DNA of 7,031 bases from Eubacteriales bacterium (GCA_025361685.1 JANYKE010000134.1:1-7031), one strand, 5' to 3'; shown: positions 1-6,138, counted from the stretch's first letter. The notes: generated by a model not told the origin, from the letters alone. Numbers and translations: made by a program.

Positions 1-700
1 GATATATTCTTTCCGACTTTATCGTGCTGAAGAATGTTTCTGCCGGTGCATTATCCCAACAATTTCCTCTGCGACTCATGCTTCTTTTCATTCCGTATTT
101 TTTAAGTCGCTTTATATATTCCTTGCTGCAATATTGACTGCCTTGGTCAGAGTGATGTGTCAAATCTTTTGGTGGCCGATGCTTCATTACTGCATTATCG
201 AGTGCTTCCAAACATAATTCTGTTCTCATGTGTCTTGCAACTGCCCATCCGACTATCTCCTTATAAAAAATATCTTTGACGGTTGCTAAGTACGCTTTTC
301 CTTCCGGTATGACTATCTGTGTAATATCTGCTACCCATACTTTGTAAGGTGCATCTTCATTGAAGTTCTGATCCAACAGGTTTGGCGCTTTGGGAAGATC
401 GTGATTTGAGTCCGTAATGCAAACTCTAAATGCCTTTTTTCGGATGCTGTACAGCTCATGTTTCCTCTGCAGTCGATACACTCTGTTTCTCGCACATGAA
501 GGGAACTTTTCATTTACATCTTTCAATAATTTATCCAGTCCGATAATCCCTTCACACTTATCATAGCTTTCTTTCATGATTTTCAGTATATCTTCATTCT
601 CTTCTTCTCTGTTACTTGGCTTGCGATCTATCCAGTCATAATAGCCGCTGCCGAAACAATGGGTGATATTCTGAACCCGACAAGCGACAAGAACAGACAA
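1..700 (-). pseudogene. IS3-family transposase OrfB, 5'-truncated and cut by window edge
   Basis: Reading the minus strand from 700 to 1 gives one open frame encoding an IS3-family OrfB (DDE integrase core, rve fold), which cuts and joins IS ends. The catalytic residues are visible: first Asp in WVADITQI (326-328), second Asp in HHSDQGSQY (146-148) and Glu in CWDNAPAE (38-40). The last two are separated by exactly 35 residues, as in the family's D,D(35)E signature. Recognisable OrfB similarity starts around SGYYDWIDRKPS (about 650). The codons between there and the in-frame stop at 701-703 do not look like OrfB, no ATG precedes the homologous part, and no orfA lies upstream. The 5' part, the frameshift region and that IS end are therefore lost. 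About 40 C-terminal residues should lie beyond position 1. Probably an immobile remnant; family assignment is firm, the pseudogene call fairly firm. Confidence 0.88.
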
Positions 701-706
701 TCATAA
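659..706 (+). pseudogene. Possible 3' tail of an unknown plus-strand gene cut by the IS fragment
   Basis: Where transposase similarity fades (about 650), the plus strand carries an open frame that reads ETMGDILNPTSDKNRQS and stops at TAA 704-706. It is followed 48 bp later by an intrinsic terminator on the same strand. That arrangement fits the last codons of a gene whose 5' part was replaced by the IS remnant. The peptide is too short to assign to any family, and I do not recognise it. The frame also stays open for some distance into the IS fragment, so the junction cannot be fixed. It may be chance. Confidence 0.25.
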
Positions 707-753
707 AGAAAAAGGTAAACTATAAACCTACATCTTTAGTGCTGTGATTTATT

Positions 754-787
754 AAACAAGTCTATATGTTTTTAGGCTTGTTTTTTT
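754..787 (+). terminator. Intrinsic terminator, plus strand
   Basis: An 11-bp stem (754-764 pairing with 773-783, one G-T pair at 761/776) with an 8-base loop runs straight into seven T residues at 781-787. The T-tract is on the plus-strand side only, so it stops rightward transcription. No intact plus-strand gene precedes it, so it probably belonged to the gene whose tail may survive at 659-706. Confidence 0.8.
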
Positions 788-843
788 CTATTGCAAGCTT
801 TTCAAGGGAGAAAAAAGAACACCTGTTTTTATATTTTTAAAAT

Positions 844-865
844 AATAAAGGACAAATAAAGGACA
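844..865. repeat. Two-copy 11-bp tandem direct repeat
   Basis: AATAAAGGACA occurs twice in perfect tandem (844-854 and 855-865), in the otherwise featureless AT-rich spacer between the two terminators. No gene, promoter or binding site is recognised here. It could be a slippage product. Confidence 0.7.
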
Positions 866-891
866 AAAGCAATATTTCGCAACAATTTGCT

Positions 892-932
892 GAAAAATCA
901 AAAACCCTACGAGCCAATAGCCGTAAGGTTTT
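892..932 (-). terminator. Intrinsic terminator of the tRNA-Thr gene
   Basis: On the minus strand a 12-bp stem (901-912 pairing with 921-932, with two G-T pairs) and 8-base loop are followed by TTTT, GA and another run of five T. It begins four bases after the tRNA CCA end, so it is the tRNA transcription terminator. Confidence 0.88.
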
Positions 933-936
933 GCGG

Positions 937-1012
937 TGGAGCTGAGAAAGGGAATTGAACCCTCGACCTGCTGATTACGAATCAGCTGCTCTACCATCTG
1001 AGCTATCCCAGC
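937..1012 (-). tRNA. tRNA-Thr (anticodon CGT)
   Basis: A 76-base cloverleaf with an encoded CCA end. The acceptor strands GCTGGGA and TCTCAGC pair with one G-U; the D-arm is GCTC/GAGC. The anticodon stem GCTGA/TCAGC encloses the loop TTCGTAA, giving anticodon CGT (977-979), which reads the threonine codon ACG. The T-arm GAGGG/CCCTT holds the loop TTCAATT. The discriminator base is T, as in many bacterial threonine tRNAs. It is a single-gene transcription unit with its own promoter (1039-1067) and terminator (892-932). Confidence 0.97.
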
Positions 1013-1038
1013 ATATATGTATTGCAAACAGCATTCTT

Positions 1039-1067
1039 AATATAAAGTATAGTGGTATTTTTGTCAA
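1039..1067 (-). promoter_or_regulatory. Sigma-A promoter of tRNA-Thr
   Basis: On the minus strand, a consensus TTGACA (1067-1062), exactly 17 bp, then TATATT (1044-1039). Predicted start is near 1032, about 20 bases before the mature tRNA 5' end. The consensus -35 fits a strong stable-RNA promoter. Confidence 0.85.
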
Positions 1068-1069
1068 CA

Positions 1070-1098
1070 TTGATTTTTCACCTGCACTACATTATAAT
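1070..1098 (+). promoter_or_regulatory. Sigma-A promoter of the esterase gene
   Basis: TTGATT (1070-1075), a 17-bp spacer and a perfect TATAAT (1093-1098). The predicted start is near 1105, giving a leader of about 28 bases before ATG 1133. Only two bases separate its -35 box from that of the divergent tRNA promoter. Confidence 0.85.
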
Positions 1099-1132
1099 GA
1101 AATCAAATAAAAATAATTAAAGGATGGAATGT

Positions 1133-1912
1133 ATGGCATATTTTAAAGGTACAATAACATCAAAATCATTGCAAATGGAAACTGAGTTAAGTGTTGTGCT
1201 TCCACAAAATCGCGAGGACAAATCCTCTTTAGGCAAGGACGGTAAAGTGAAAGTCTTATATCTTTTTCATGGCCTGACCGACAATGCGACAGGTTGGATC
1301 AGACGAACATCTGTAGAAAGATACGCTTCAAAATATAATGTTGCAGTTATAATGCCGGAGGTACAAAGGTCTTTTTACACCAACATGCGCGTTGGTGTAA
1401 ATTACTTCGACTATGTTGCGAAGGAACTTCCCCTAATATGTTCAAATCTATTTAATATTTCAATGGAACGCGAAGATGTTTCGGTTGGTGGACTATCAAT
1501 GGGCGGATATGGTGCTCTAAAGTGTGCGTTAACCTATCCGGAGCAATACAGCAACTGTGCTGCATTTTCTTCTGCAGCTGACATTGTCAAATTGACACAA
1601 ATGTTAATGACACGTGAAGAGGATAGCCGCTTGATTGAATTCACAGGAATATTTGGTGACCTTGATAAGATTTCTGATGAAGATGATTTGTTTGCTCTCG
1701 CATCAAATGCAGCCAAGCTTTCCAAGGATTCTCTCCCCCGCTTTTTTATGACGTGCGGACTTTCTGATGGATTGCTTGATGCCAATCAAAGAATTTCTTC
1801 TCACATGACCAAACTCGGTTTGGATTTGCTTTATAAAGAGTGGGAAGGCGAACACAACTGGGAATTCTGGGACGACTCAATCAAAATGGCTTTCGAATAT
1901 TTTTACAGATAA
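1133..1912 (+). CDS. Alpha/beta-hydrolase serine esterase (EstA / S-formylglutathione hydrolase-like)
   Basis: A 259-residue cytosolic esterase of the D-like esterase family, which includes tributyrin esterases, acetyl-esterases and S-formylglutathione hydrolases. With the start at 1133 the landmarks are: the oxyanion-hole HG in LYLFHG near residues 46-47; nucleophile Ser122 in GLSMGGYGA; probable catalytic Asp212 in CGLSD; and catalytic His241 in GEHNWEFWD, the family's closing motif. No signal peptide or membrane segment is visible. An in-frame ATG at 1124 would add three residues, but it lies inside the AAAGGATGG ribosome-binding region. ATG 1133, about eight bases after AAAGGA, is the better start. 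It has its own promoter and was apparently followed, 30 bp on, by a second gene now decayed (1943-2111). The substrate cannot be told from sequence; short-chain acyl or acetyl esters are usual for the family. Confidence 0.9.
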   Translation: MAYFKGTITSKSLQMETELSVVLPQNREDKSSLGKDGKVKVLYLFHGLTDNATGWIRRTSVERYASKYNVAVIMPEVQRSFYTNMRVGVNYFDYVAKELPLICSNLFNISMEREDVSVGGLSMGGYGALKCALTYPEQYSNCAAFSSAADIVKLTQMLMTREEDSRLIEFTGIFGDLDKISDEDDLFALASNAAKLSKDSLPRFFMTCGLSDGLLDANQRISSHMTKLGLDLLYKEWEGEHNWEFWDDSIKMAFEYFYR

Positions 1913-1942
1913 TATTTTGAATATTTTCTATTGGAGTAAACT

Positions 1943-2111
1943 ATGAATGAACAAATGACCGGCAGAGAAAGATGGATTGCAGCAGTTTGATCTGTTGCCT
2001 CACCACAGAGGAATCGTGCCCTCATCCGGCGGCGCTATGCCACCACTTTGTGAGCCCGAGTTTATAAAAAAAGTTGCTGATTATGTTAAAAGTTATCCTG
2101 TCAGAAATTAG
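1943..2111 (+). pseudogene. Remnant of a UroD-like (COG0407-type) gene: N- and C-terminal ends only
   Basis: TTGGAG at 1931-1936 precedes ATG 1943, which opens MNEQMTGRERWIAAV, the typical beginning of uroporphyrinogen-decarboxylase-like proteins, before TGA at 1988-1990. In the next frame (from about 1983 to TAG 2109-2111) the sequence reads the typical C-terminal end: GIVPSSGGAMPP, then CEPEFIKKVADYVKSYPV. About 300 internal codons of a normal family member are missing and the two parts are out of frame, so this is an internally deleted gene. The motif SSGGAMPP differs from SSDHSVPP in the two intact minus-strand paralogues, so it was a third, more distant family member and not a recent copy. 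Its stop codon interlocks with the stop of the convergent gene. It was probably cotranscribed with the esterase. Confidence 0.8.
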
Positions 2112-3172
2112 TAACTGCCCAATTCTTTTGCAAGATCAACTGCAAATTTGAAATTTTCAAGACTTGCGCTTGGCGGTACTGAGTGGTCAGACGAAAACAT
2201 ATACCCGCCATTTTCTTTCATGATTGGCACAACTCTTCTTATCTCTTCCTCAAGGTTATCTTTTTGATCCCATAGAACTGCATTTATGCCACCCTGAAGC
2301 ATAAGCTTATCTCCATAATTTTCCTTGATTCTTTCAGGATTCATGCCCGCTTTAACTTCCAGTGGATTTAGCGCATCAAGTCCTATTTCAACTAAGTCAG
2401 GAATAAATGGCTCAATATATCCGCACGAATGCATCATTGTTTTGAAGCCCTTGCTATGTGCCCATTCAACAGCACGCTTATGAACAGGTTTGACTATTTC
2501 CCTATACATATCAATCGAGAAAAATTGATTCTCTTTATAACCCATATCATCGTACCAAAACATGTCGTCAAACTCATAACCTTTTGCAATAATCATTTCC
2601 CAATGAGCAATTTCCATATCGAGAAAATAGTTGAACATTTCCATAACCCATTCCGGATTTTCATACATCGCGATGAGAAGTGTTTCTGTACCGACTACCC
2701 ATGAATGCGTAATGTCAAATCCGAACCATAGTCTTCCCCTCAACCAATAACCTTTTTCTTTTGCATATTTATAATTTTTATCAAGTTGCTTCCAATCAAT
2801 TCTATCTTCCGAAGGCGTCATCAATGCCTTGGAATCGCGCCACTTGTCAGGATCGGTTATGGCAAAATTCATAAACTCCGGAGTTGAGGATGCATGCTTC
2901 CATCTTCTAAGTGTAGCTCCCCACTGAGTATGCTCAATCTGATATTCCTCGGTTTCCTCAGAAATTATTTCCGGATAACGAGGACTTATATCAACGGAAA
3001 ATCTTTGAATTTTATCAATATCAAAATATTCGTAGAATGGCATGCCTTTGGGCATTCCTTCATTTTCCCAACGCTCAATTGTTTCTGACCATGGGGAATC
3101 GATTATTGGGATACGATCGGCCTCCTTGTGATTATACATTCGCAAGATTCTCTCTTTTGTTGTCATAGCCAT
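2108..3172 (-). CDS. UroD-like family protein, putative zinc/corrinoid-type methyltransferase, copy 2
   Basis: A 354-residue cytosolic TIM-barrel protein of the uroporphyrinogen decarboxylase / MtaA-MtbA-CmuA superfamily and the last gene of the minus-strand operon. It begins MTTKER...EADRIPI, the family's usual opening. A His-X-Cys motif, HSCG (His248, Cys250), matches the zinc site of methylcobalamin:thiol methyltransferases. Further conserved blocks are NPLEVKAGM (269-277) and SSDHSVPP (327-334). True UroD's arginine-rich N-terminal substrate motif is absent, so haem synthesis is unlikely. Where MtaA-type proteins usually carry a third zinc ligand Cys before PP, this one has His330 (my alignment from memory). 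Start 3172 follows GGAG by eight bases and lies 33 bp after the upstream paralogue. No corrinoid protein is encoded nearby, so substrate and methyl carrier are unknown. Family certain, activity uncertain. Confidence 0.85.
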   Translation of the reverse strand: MAMTTKERILRMYNHKEADRIPIIDSPWSETIERWENEGMPKGMPFYEYFDIDKIQRFSVDISPRYPEIISEETEEYQIEHTQWGATLRRWKHASSTPEFMNFAITDPDKWRDSKALMTPSEDRIDWKQLDKNYKYAKEKGYWLRGRLWFGFDITHSWVVGTETLLIAMYENPEWVMEMFNYFLDMEIAHWEMIIAKGYEFDDMFWYDDMGYKENQFFSIDMYREIVKPVHKRAVEWAHSKGFKTMMHSCGYIEPFIPDLVEIGLDALNPLEVKAGMNPERIKENYGDKLMLQGGINAVLWDQKDNLEEEIRRVVPIMKENGGYMFSSDHSVPPSASLENFKFAVDLAKELGSY

Positions 3173-3205
3173 TATTCGTACTCCACAAATATTTTATTTT
3201 TTAAA

Positions 3206-4270
3206 TCAATATTTCCCAAGCTTTTTGGCAAGTTCAACTCCAAATCTAAAGTTCTCCAGACTTACGTTTGGGGGGACTGAGTGATCCGATGAAAAGATAT
3301 ATCCGCCATCCTGTTTTAACACGGGAACTATTTCGTTAATTGCCGCTTCAAGTTCAGCTGGTTTATCCCAGAGGATTGCACTTATTCCGCCATAGAGAAG
3401 AAGGTCCTTGCCATGTTCCTTTTTAATTTTTATCGGATCCATCCCGGCCTTAACTTCAAGTGGGTTTAATCCGTCAAGTCCAATTTCAATCAAGTCAGGA
3501 ATGAATGGTTCTACCATGCCGCAAGAATGAAGCATCGTTACCATTCCTTTGCTGTGTGCCCACTCAATTGCCCTTTTGTGGAATGGTTTAACAATTTCCC
3601 TGTACATATCAATTGAGAAAAATTGACTGTTCTTATAGCCCATGTCATCCCACCAGAATACTTCATCAAACTCGTACCCTGCATCAAGAATCATATTCCA
3701 CTGAGCAATTTCTGTTTCAAGGCAGTGATTGAACATATCCATTAACCATTCCGGATCCTCATACATTGCAATAAGCACTCGCTCTGTTCCAACCATGTGC
3801 GCATGTGTTACATCAAATCCAAACCAAAGACCGGCTCTAAGCCAGTGGCCTTTTTCTCTGCTATTTTTGTAGTTTCTATCCAAATCTTTCCAGTCAATTC
3901 TGTCACGAGAAGGAGTAATTAAAGCTTTCGCCTCATTCCACTTGTCTCTATCAGTAATTGTAAAGTCCAGATATTCGGGAGTTGACGATGCATGCTTCCA
4001 CTTTTTAAGAGTTACTCCCCATTTTGTTGTGGAAATTGTATATTCATCAGTTTCTTCAATAATACGTTTTGGATATCTTGGTGAAACGTTTGTTTCAAAT
4101 CTTTCAATATGGTCAATATCCAAATATTCATTAAATGGCATTCCCTTTGGCAGACCTTCGTTTTCCCATCTTTCAATTGTTTCAGTCCAAGGGCTGTCAG
4201 TAATCGGTATTCTGTCAGCTTCCTTATGTTCAAACATTCTCTTGAATCTTTCCTTGCTTGTCATTAACAT
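3206..4270 (-). CDS. UroD-like family protein, putative zinc/corrinoid-type methyltransferase, copy 1
   Basis: The middle gene of the operon and a tandem paralogue of the next gene. Both are 354 residues and align end to end without a gap, with about 243 identical positions (69%) by hand count. It has the same landmarks: EADRIPI (17-23), WFGFD (149-153), FWWDDMGY (205-212), HSCG (His248, Cys250), NPLEVKAGM (269-277) and SSDHSVPP (327-334, His330). I placed the start at 4270, just after GGAGGAGAG. An in-frame ATG at 4309 would add 13 residues that translate the ribosome-binding site itself and overlap the kinase gene, and the paralogue has no such extension. It lies 19 bp behind the kinase gene, so the two are almost certainly cotranscribed. 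The retained paralogue pair suggests two related substrates or a heteromer. Reaction unknown; Zn-dependent methyl transfer is inferred from family. Confidence 0.85.
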   Translation of the reverse strand: MLMTSKERFKRMFEHKEADRIPITDSPWTETIERWENEGLPKGMPFNEYLDIDHIERFETNVSPRYPKRIIEETDEYTISTTKWGVTLKKWKHASSTPEYLDFTITDRDKWNEAKALITPSRDRIDWKDLDRNYKNSREKGHWLRAGLWFGFDVTHAHMVGTERVLIAMYEDPEWLMDMFNHCLETEIAQWNMILDAGYEFDEVFWWDDMGYKNSQFFSIDMYREIVKPFHKRAIEWAHSKGMVTMLHSCGMVEPFIPDLIEIGLDGLNPLEVKAGMDPIKIKKEHGKDLLLYGGISAILWDKPAELEAAINEIVPVLKQDGGYIFSSDHSVPPNVSLENFRFGVELAKKLGKY

Positions 4271-4289
4271 AATCTCTCCTCCAAAATAT

Positions 4290-5096
4290 TTATTTTTTTC
4301 TATTTTCAAAAATTGTCATTGCGCCAAAACATGTTCCGTAAGCAGGATTGTCGATAAAAATCGCTTTCAATCCAAATATCTCAATACATCTTAAAATCAA
4401 ATTTTTGATTATATCATTTTCGCAAACTCCACCGGCAAAAATGATGAAATCCAGTCCAACGCCTTTTGCAATGCCTGCTGCTATCGAACCAATCGGTTCA
4501 CCAACAATACTGTGAATCCCCATGGCAATATCTTCTTGCTTAACTTTGAAGTCTATCTTACCGGTACTGCTTGAAAGCTTGCCAAAATTGGATACGGTAA
4601 AGTCCTTTTTTAGCCAACTAATTTCGGTCTTGGAAATATCAGCAATAGTTAAGTTAACTTTTGAAGCATCTCCATTCTTAGCTAAGTTGTATACTTTTCT
4701 CATATCGTTAATATCGAGTAAAAGTTTTGATAGACCTGAAAATGTTCCTCCACCGATTCCGGTTCCTGTATAATGAGTGTTCTTATTGTTATCATGAACA
4801 ATAAACGGTGTACCTGTTCCAATATTTGCTACTACGGCTTTGTCAAATCCAAGGAAGCGGGATATGCTTCCTATTGCTTCTATTTCATCGATTATTGTGT
4901 ATTTACAAAAAAGTTTTTCTGCATCAATGTAATCGGTTCCGGCCCCGGTGAAAATAAGACGGCACTTTTGTGTCGCAACAATGTCATTAATATATTTATA
5001 GGGAATATAACTTTTGAATTTTTTAAAAATGTATTTGTTCCCTTGTTTTTGAACTATCTTGGTATATGTTCCGCCAAGATCAACACACAAAATCAT
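4290..5096 (-). CDS. coaW: Type II pantothenate kinase (CoaW-like)
   Basis: A 268-residue ASKHA-fold kinase, nearly the length of Staphylococcus aureus CoaW (about 267). Type II pantothenate kinases phosphorylate pantothenate with ATP, the first step of CoA synthesis, and are usually insensitive to CoA feedback. Visible landmarks in order: phosphate-1 motif VDLGGTYTKIVQ (5-16); Glu71 in DEIEA, aligning by memory with the catalytic Glu of S. aureus CoaW; NIGTGTPFIV (91-100); the glycine-rich GTGIGGGTFSGL (111-122); LAKNGDASKVNLTIADI (138-154); SNFGKL (169-174); adenosine motif IIFAGG (218-223). This order matches CoaW better than the BadF/RamA activators that often accompany corrinoid enzymes. 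The start has a near-perfect AAGGAGGT at 5108-5101. As first gene of the operon it may serve general CoA synthesis, or a pantothenate-like substrate linked to the two UroD-like enzymes; the latter is speculation. Confidence 0.85.
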   Translation of the reverse strand: MILCVDLGGTYTKIVQKQGNKYIFKKFKSYIPYKYINDIVATQKCRLIFTGAGTDYIDAEKLFCKYTIIDEIEAIGSISRFLGFDKAVVANIGTGTPFIVHDNNKNTHYTGTGIGGGTFSGLSKLLLDINDMRKVYNLAKNGDASKVNLTIADISKTEISWLKKDFTVSNFGKLSSSTGKIDFKVKQEDIAMGIHSIVGEPIGSIAAGIAKGVGLDFIIFAGGVCENDIIKNLILRCIEIFGLKAIFIDNPAYGTCFGAMTIFENRKK

Positions 5097-5123
5097 AACG
5101 ACCTCCTTAAGAATTACTTGTTT

Positions 5124-5152
5124 ATTATAATACTATAAAGTCATAAAATCAA
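5124..5152 (-). promoter_or_regulatory. Sigma-A promoter of the coaW-UroD-like operon
   Basis: On the minus strand, TTGATT (5152-5147), 17 bp, then perfect TATAAT (5129-5124). The predicted start is near 5117, leaving a leader of about 20 bases that contains the AAGGAGGT ribosome binding site. Confidence 0.85.
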
Positions 5153-5188
5153 CTTGCCGGTTGACTTTATATGGACATAATCATATAA
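5134..5188. promoter_or_regulatory. Inverted repeats in the divergent control region (candidate operators)
   Basis: Three symmetric elements overlap the two promoters. TATAAAGTCA (5134-5143) and TGACTTTATA (5162-5171) form a perfect 10-bp inverted repeat with an 18-bp spacer, spanning both -35 boxes. TCAAC (5149-5153) and GTTGA (5160-5164) form a smaller one inside it. TTATATG (5167-5173) and CATATAA (5182-5188) form a 7-bp repeat with an 8-bp spacer between the -35 and -10 of the transporter promoter. None fits the Bacillus Zur box or the streptococcal AdcR box as I know them. AT-rich sequence makes the smaller ones possible by chance; the 10-bp repeat is less likely to be. Confidence 0.4.
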
Positions 5189-5189
5189 T
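5161..5189 (+). promoter_or_regulatory. Sigma-A promoter of the metal ABC transporter operon
   Basis: TTGACT (5161-5166), 17 bp, then perfect TATAAT (5184-5189). Transcription should begin about seven bases further on, at or very near the ATG at 5196. Its -35 box lies eight bases from that of the divergent promoter. Confidence 0.85.
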
Positions 5190-5195
5190 TCAGTT

Positions 5196-6137
5196 ATGAA
5201 AAATATAAAGAAAATCTCGCGAAAATACATACGTTGTGGTCTGGCTATATGTTTGGCAGTCTTGATATTTTTTGCAACATTTTTAGTCTCATGCAATACG
5301 CAGAAAAAATATCTAAACGATGGAATTACTATCGTTTCATCTTTTTACCCAATCCACCTATTTACAGAAGTTGTGACTCACAATGTGGACGGAATAAAAC
5401 TTGTAGATCTTACACCTCCAAGCATCGGTTGCATACATGATTATTCGCTTCTTCCGGCAGATATAATACAACTAAATTCTACATCACTATTTATAGTAAA
5501 TGGTGGAGGAATGGAATCATTTATTGATAAGGCAATTAAGGAACTTCCTGATTTGAGAATCATTACTGCATCAAGAGGAATTGATTTTTTGACATCTAAT
5601 GGCAGACTAAATCCGCATGTTTGGATGAGTCCGGATTTTGCAGCAAAGGAAGTTCAAAACATTGCCAATTCATTATCTGAATTTGACCCGATTCACGCGT
5701 CTATTTACCAAAAAAATTCCGAGCAATTTTTAGTAAAAATTGATTTGCTCAAAGCGTCTATTAGTGAAAAACTTAAATCTGTCACTAATAGAAACATAAT
5801 AACTTTTCATGCTGCATTTGATTATTTTGCGCATGATTTTAGTTTGAATATTGTGTCACTGATAGAGAATGACCCTGATAACTCGCCCTCCCCTTCAATG
5901 ATTTCTGAAATTATTGATCTCGGAAAGAAAAATAATGTCAGTGCATTGTTTACAGAAGCACAGTACCCATCAGATATTGCTGCAATAATTGCAAACGAAA
6001 TCGGTGCAAAAACATTTGAACTTGACCCTATTGTTTCTCCAAAACTTAGTTCTGTATATGTCGATATCCCTCAAGATGAATATTTTATGAGAATGGAAAA
6101 AAATGCTGATATTTTAAAGAATGCATTAGGAGGTTAA
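5196..6137 (+). CDS. znuA: Zinc ABC transporter substrate-binding lipoprotein (ZnuA/AdcA-like)
   Basis: A 313-residue cluster A-I metal-binding protein (TroA/ZnuA fold) that captures metal outside the membrane and delivers it to its permease. The N-terminus is a lipoprotein signal: basic residues 5-13, a hydrophobic stretch 14-31 and lipobox LVSC with Cys33. Predicted ligands are His81 (GCIHDYS), His141 (NPHVWMSP), His205 (TFHAAFDYFA) and Asp277 (ELDPI). A histidine in third position is typical of zinc proteins, whereas manganese proteins of this fold usually have Glu there, so zinc is favoured. The His-rich loop of many ZnuA proteins is missing. ATG 5196 is the only usable start in frame. 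It has no Shine-Dalgarno and sits seven bases after the -10 box, suggesting a leaderless message. The gene's last codons (Gly-Gly) form the AGGAGG site for the next gene. Confidence 0.88.
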   Translation: MKNIKKISRKYIRCGLAICLAVLIFFATFLVSCNTQKKYLNDGITIVSSFYPIHLFTEVVTHNVDGIKLVDLTPPSIGCIHDYSLLPADIIQLNSTSLFIVNGGGMESFIDKAIKELPDLRIITASRGIDFLTSNGRLNPHVWMSPDFAAKEVQNIANSLSEFDPIHASIYQKNSEQFLVKIDLLKASISEKLKSVTNRNIITFHAAFDYFAHDFSLNIVSLIENDPDNSPSPSMISEIIDLGKKNNVSALFTEAQYPSDIAAIIANEIGAKTFELDPIVSPKLSSVYVDIPQDEYFMRMEKNADILKNALGG

Positions 6138-6138
6138 T

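Noticed and set aside
331..513. 60-codon minus-strand open frame
   Set aside because: It is an out-of-frame shadow of the transposase, whose true frame has the DDE motifs.
844..937. Attachment site of an integrated element at the tRNA 3' end
   Set aside because: The 11-bp tandem repeat does not copy any part of the tRNA, and there is no tyrosine integrase gene in the window.
788..1027. 79-codon minus-strand open frame
   Set aside because: It runs straight through the tRNA-Thr gene and its terminator, so it is a chance frame over an RNA gene.
2108..4270. Haem-pathway uroporphyrinogen decarboxylase (HemE)
   Set aside because: The proteins lack the conserved arginine-rich N-terminal substrate motif of HemE and carry a zinc-type His-X-Cys motif, and no other haem genes are near.
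3942..4394. 150-codon plus-strand open frame
   Set aside because: It is antisense to the first UroD-like gene and the kinase gene; no ribosome binding site or recognisable domain.
4290..5096. BadF/RamA-type ATPase activating a corrinoid or dehydratase partner
   Set aside because: There is no iron-sulfur Cys pair of the activator type, and the order of motifs and the length match type II pantothenate kinase closely.
4773..5138. 121-codon plus-strand open frame
   Set aside because: It is antisense to the kinase gene and runs into its promoter; Cys/Phe/Tyr-rich composition is typical of an antisense shadow.
5134..5171. Zur or AdcR operator
   Set aside because: The inverted repeats do not fit the Bacillus Zur or streptococcal AdcR consensus as I know them, so no named regulator is assigned.
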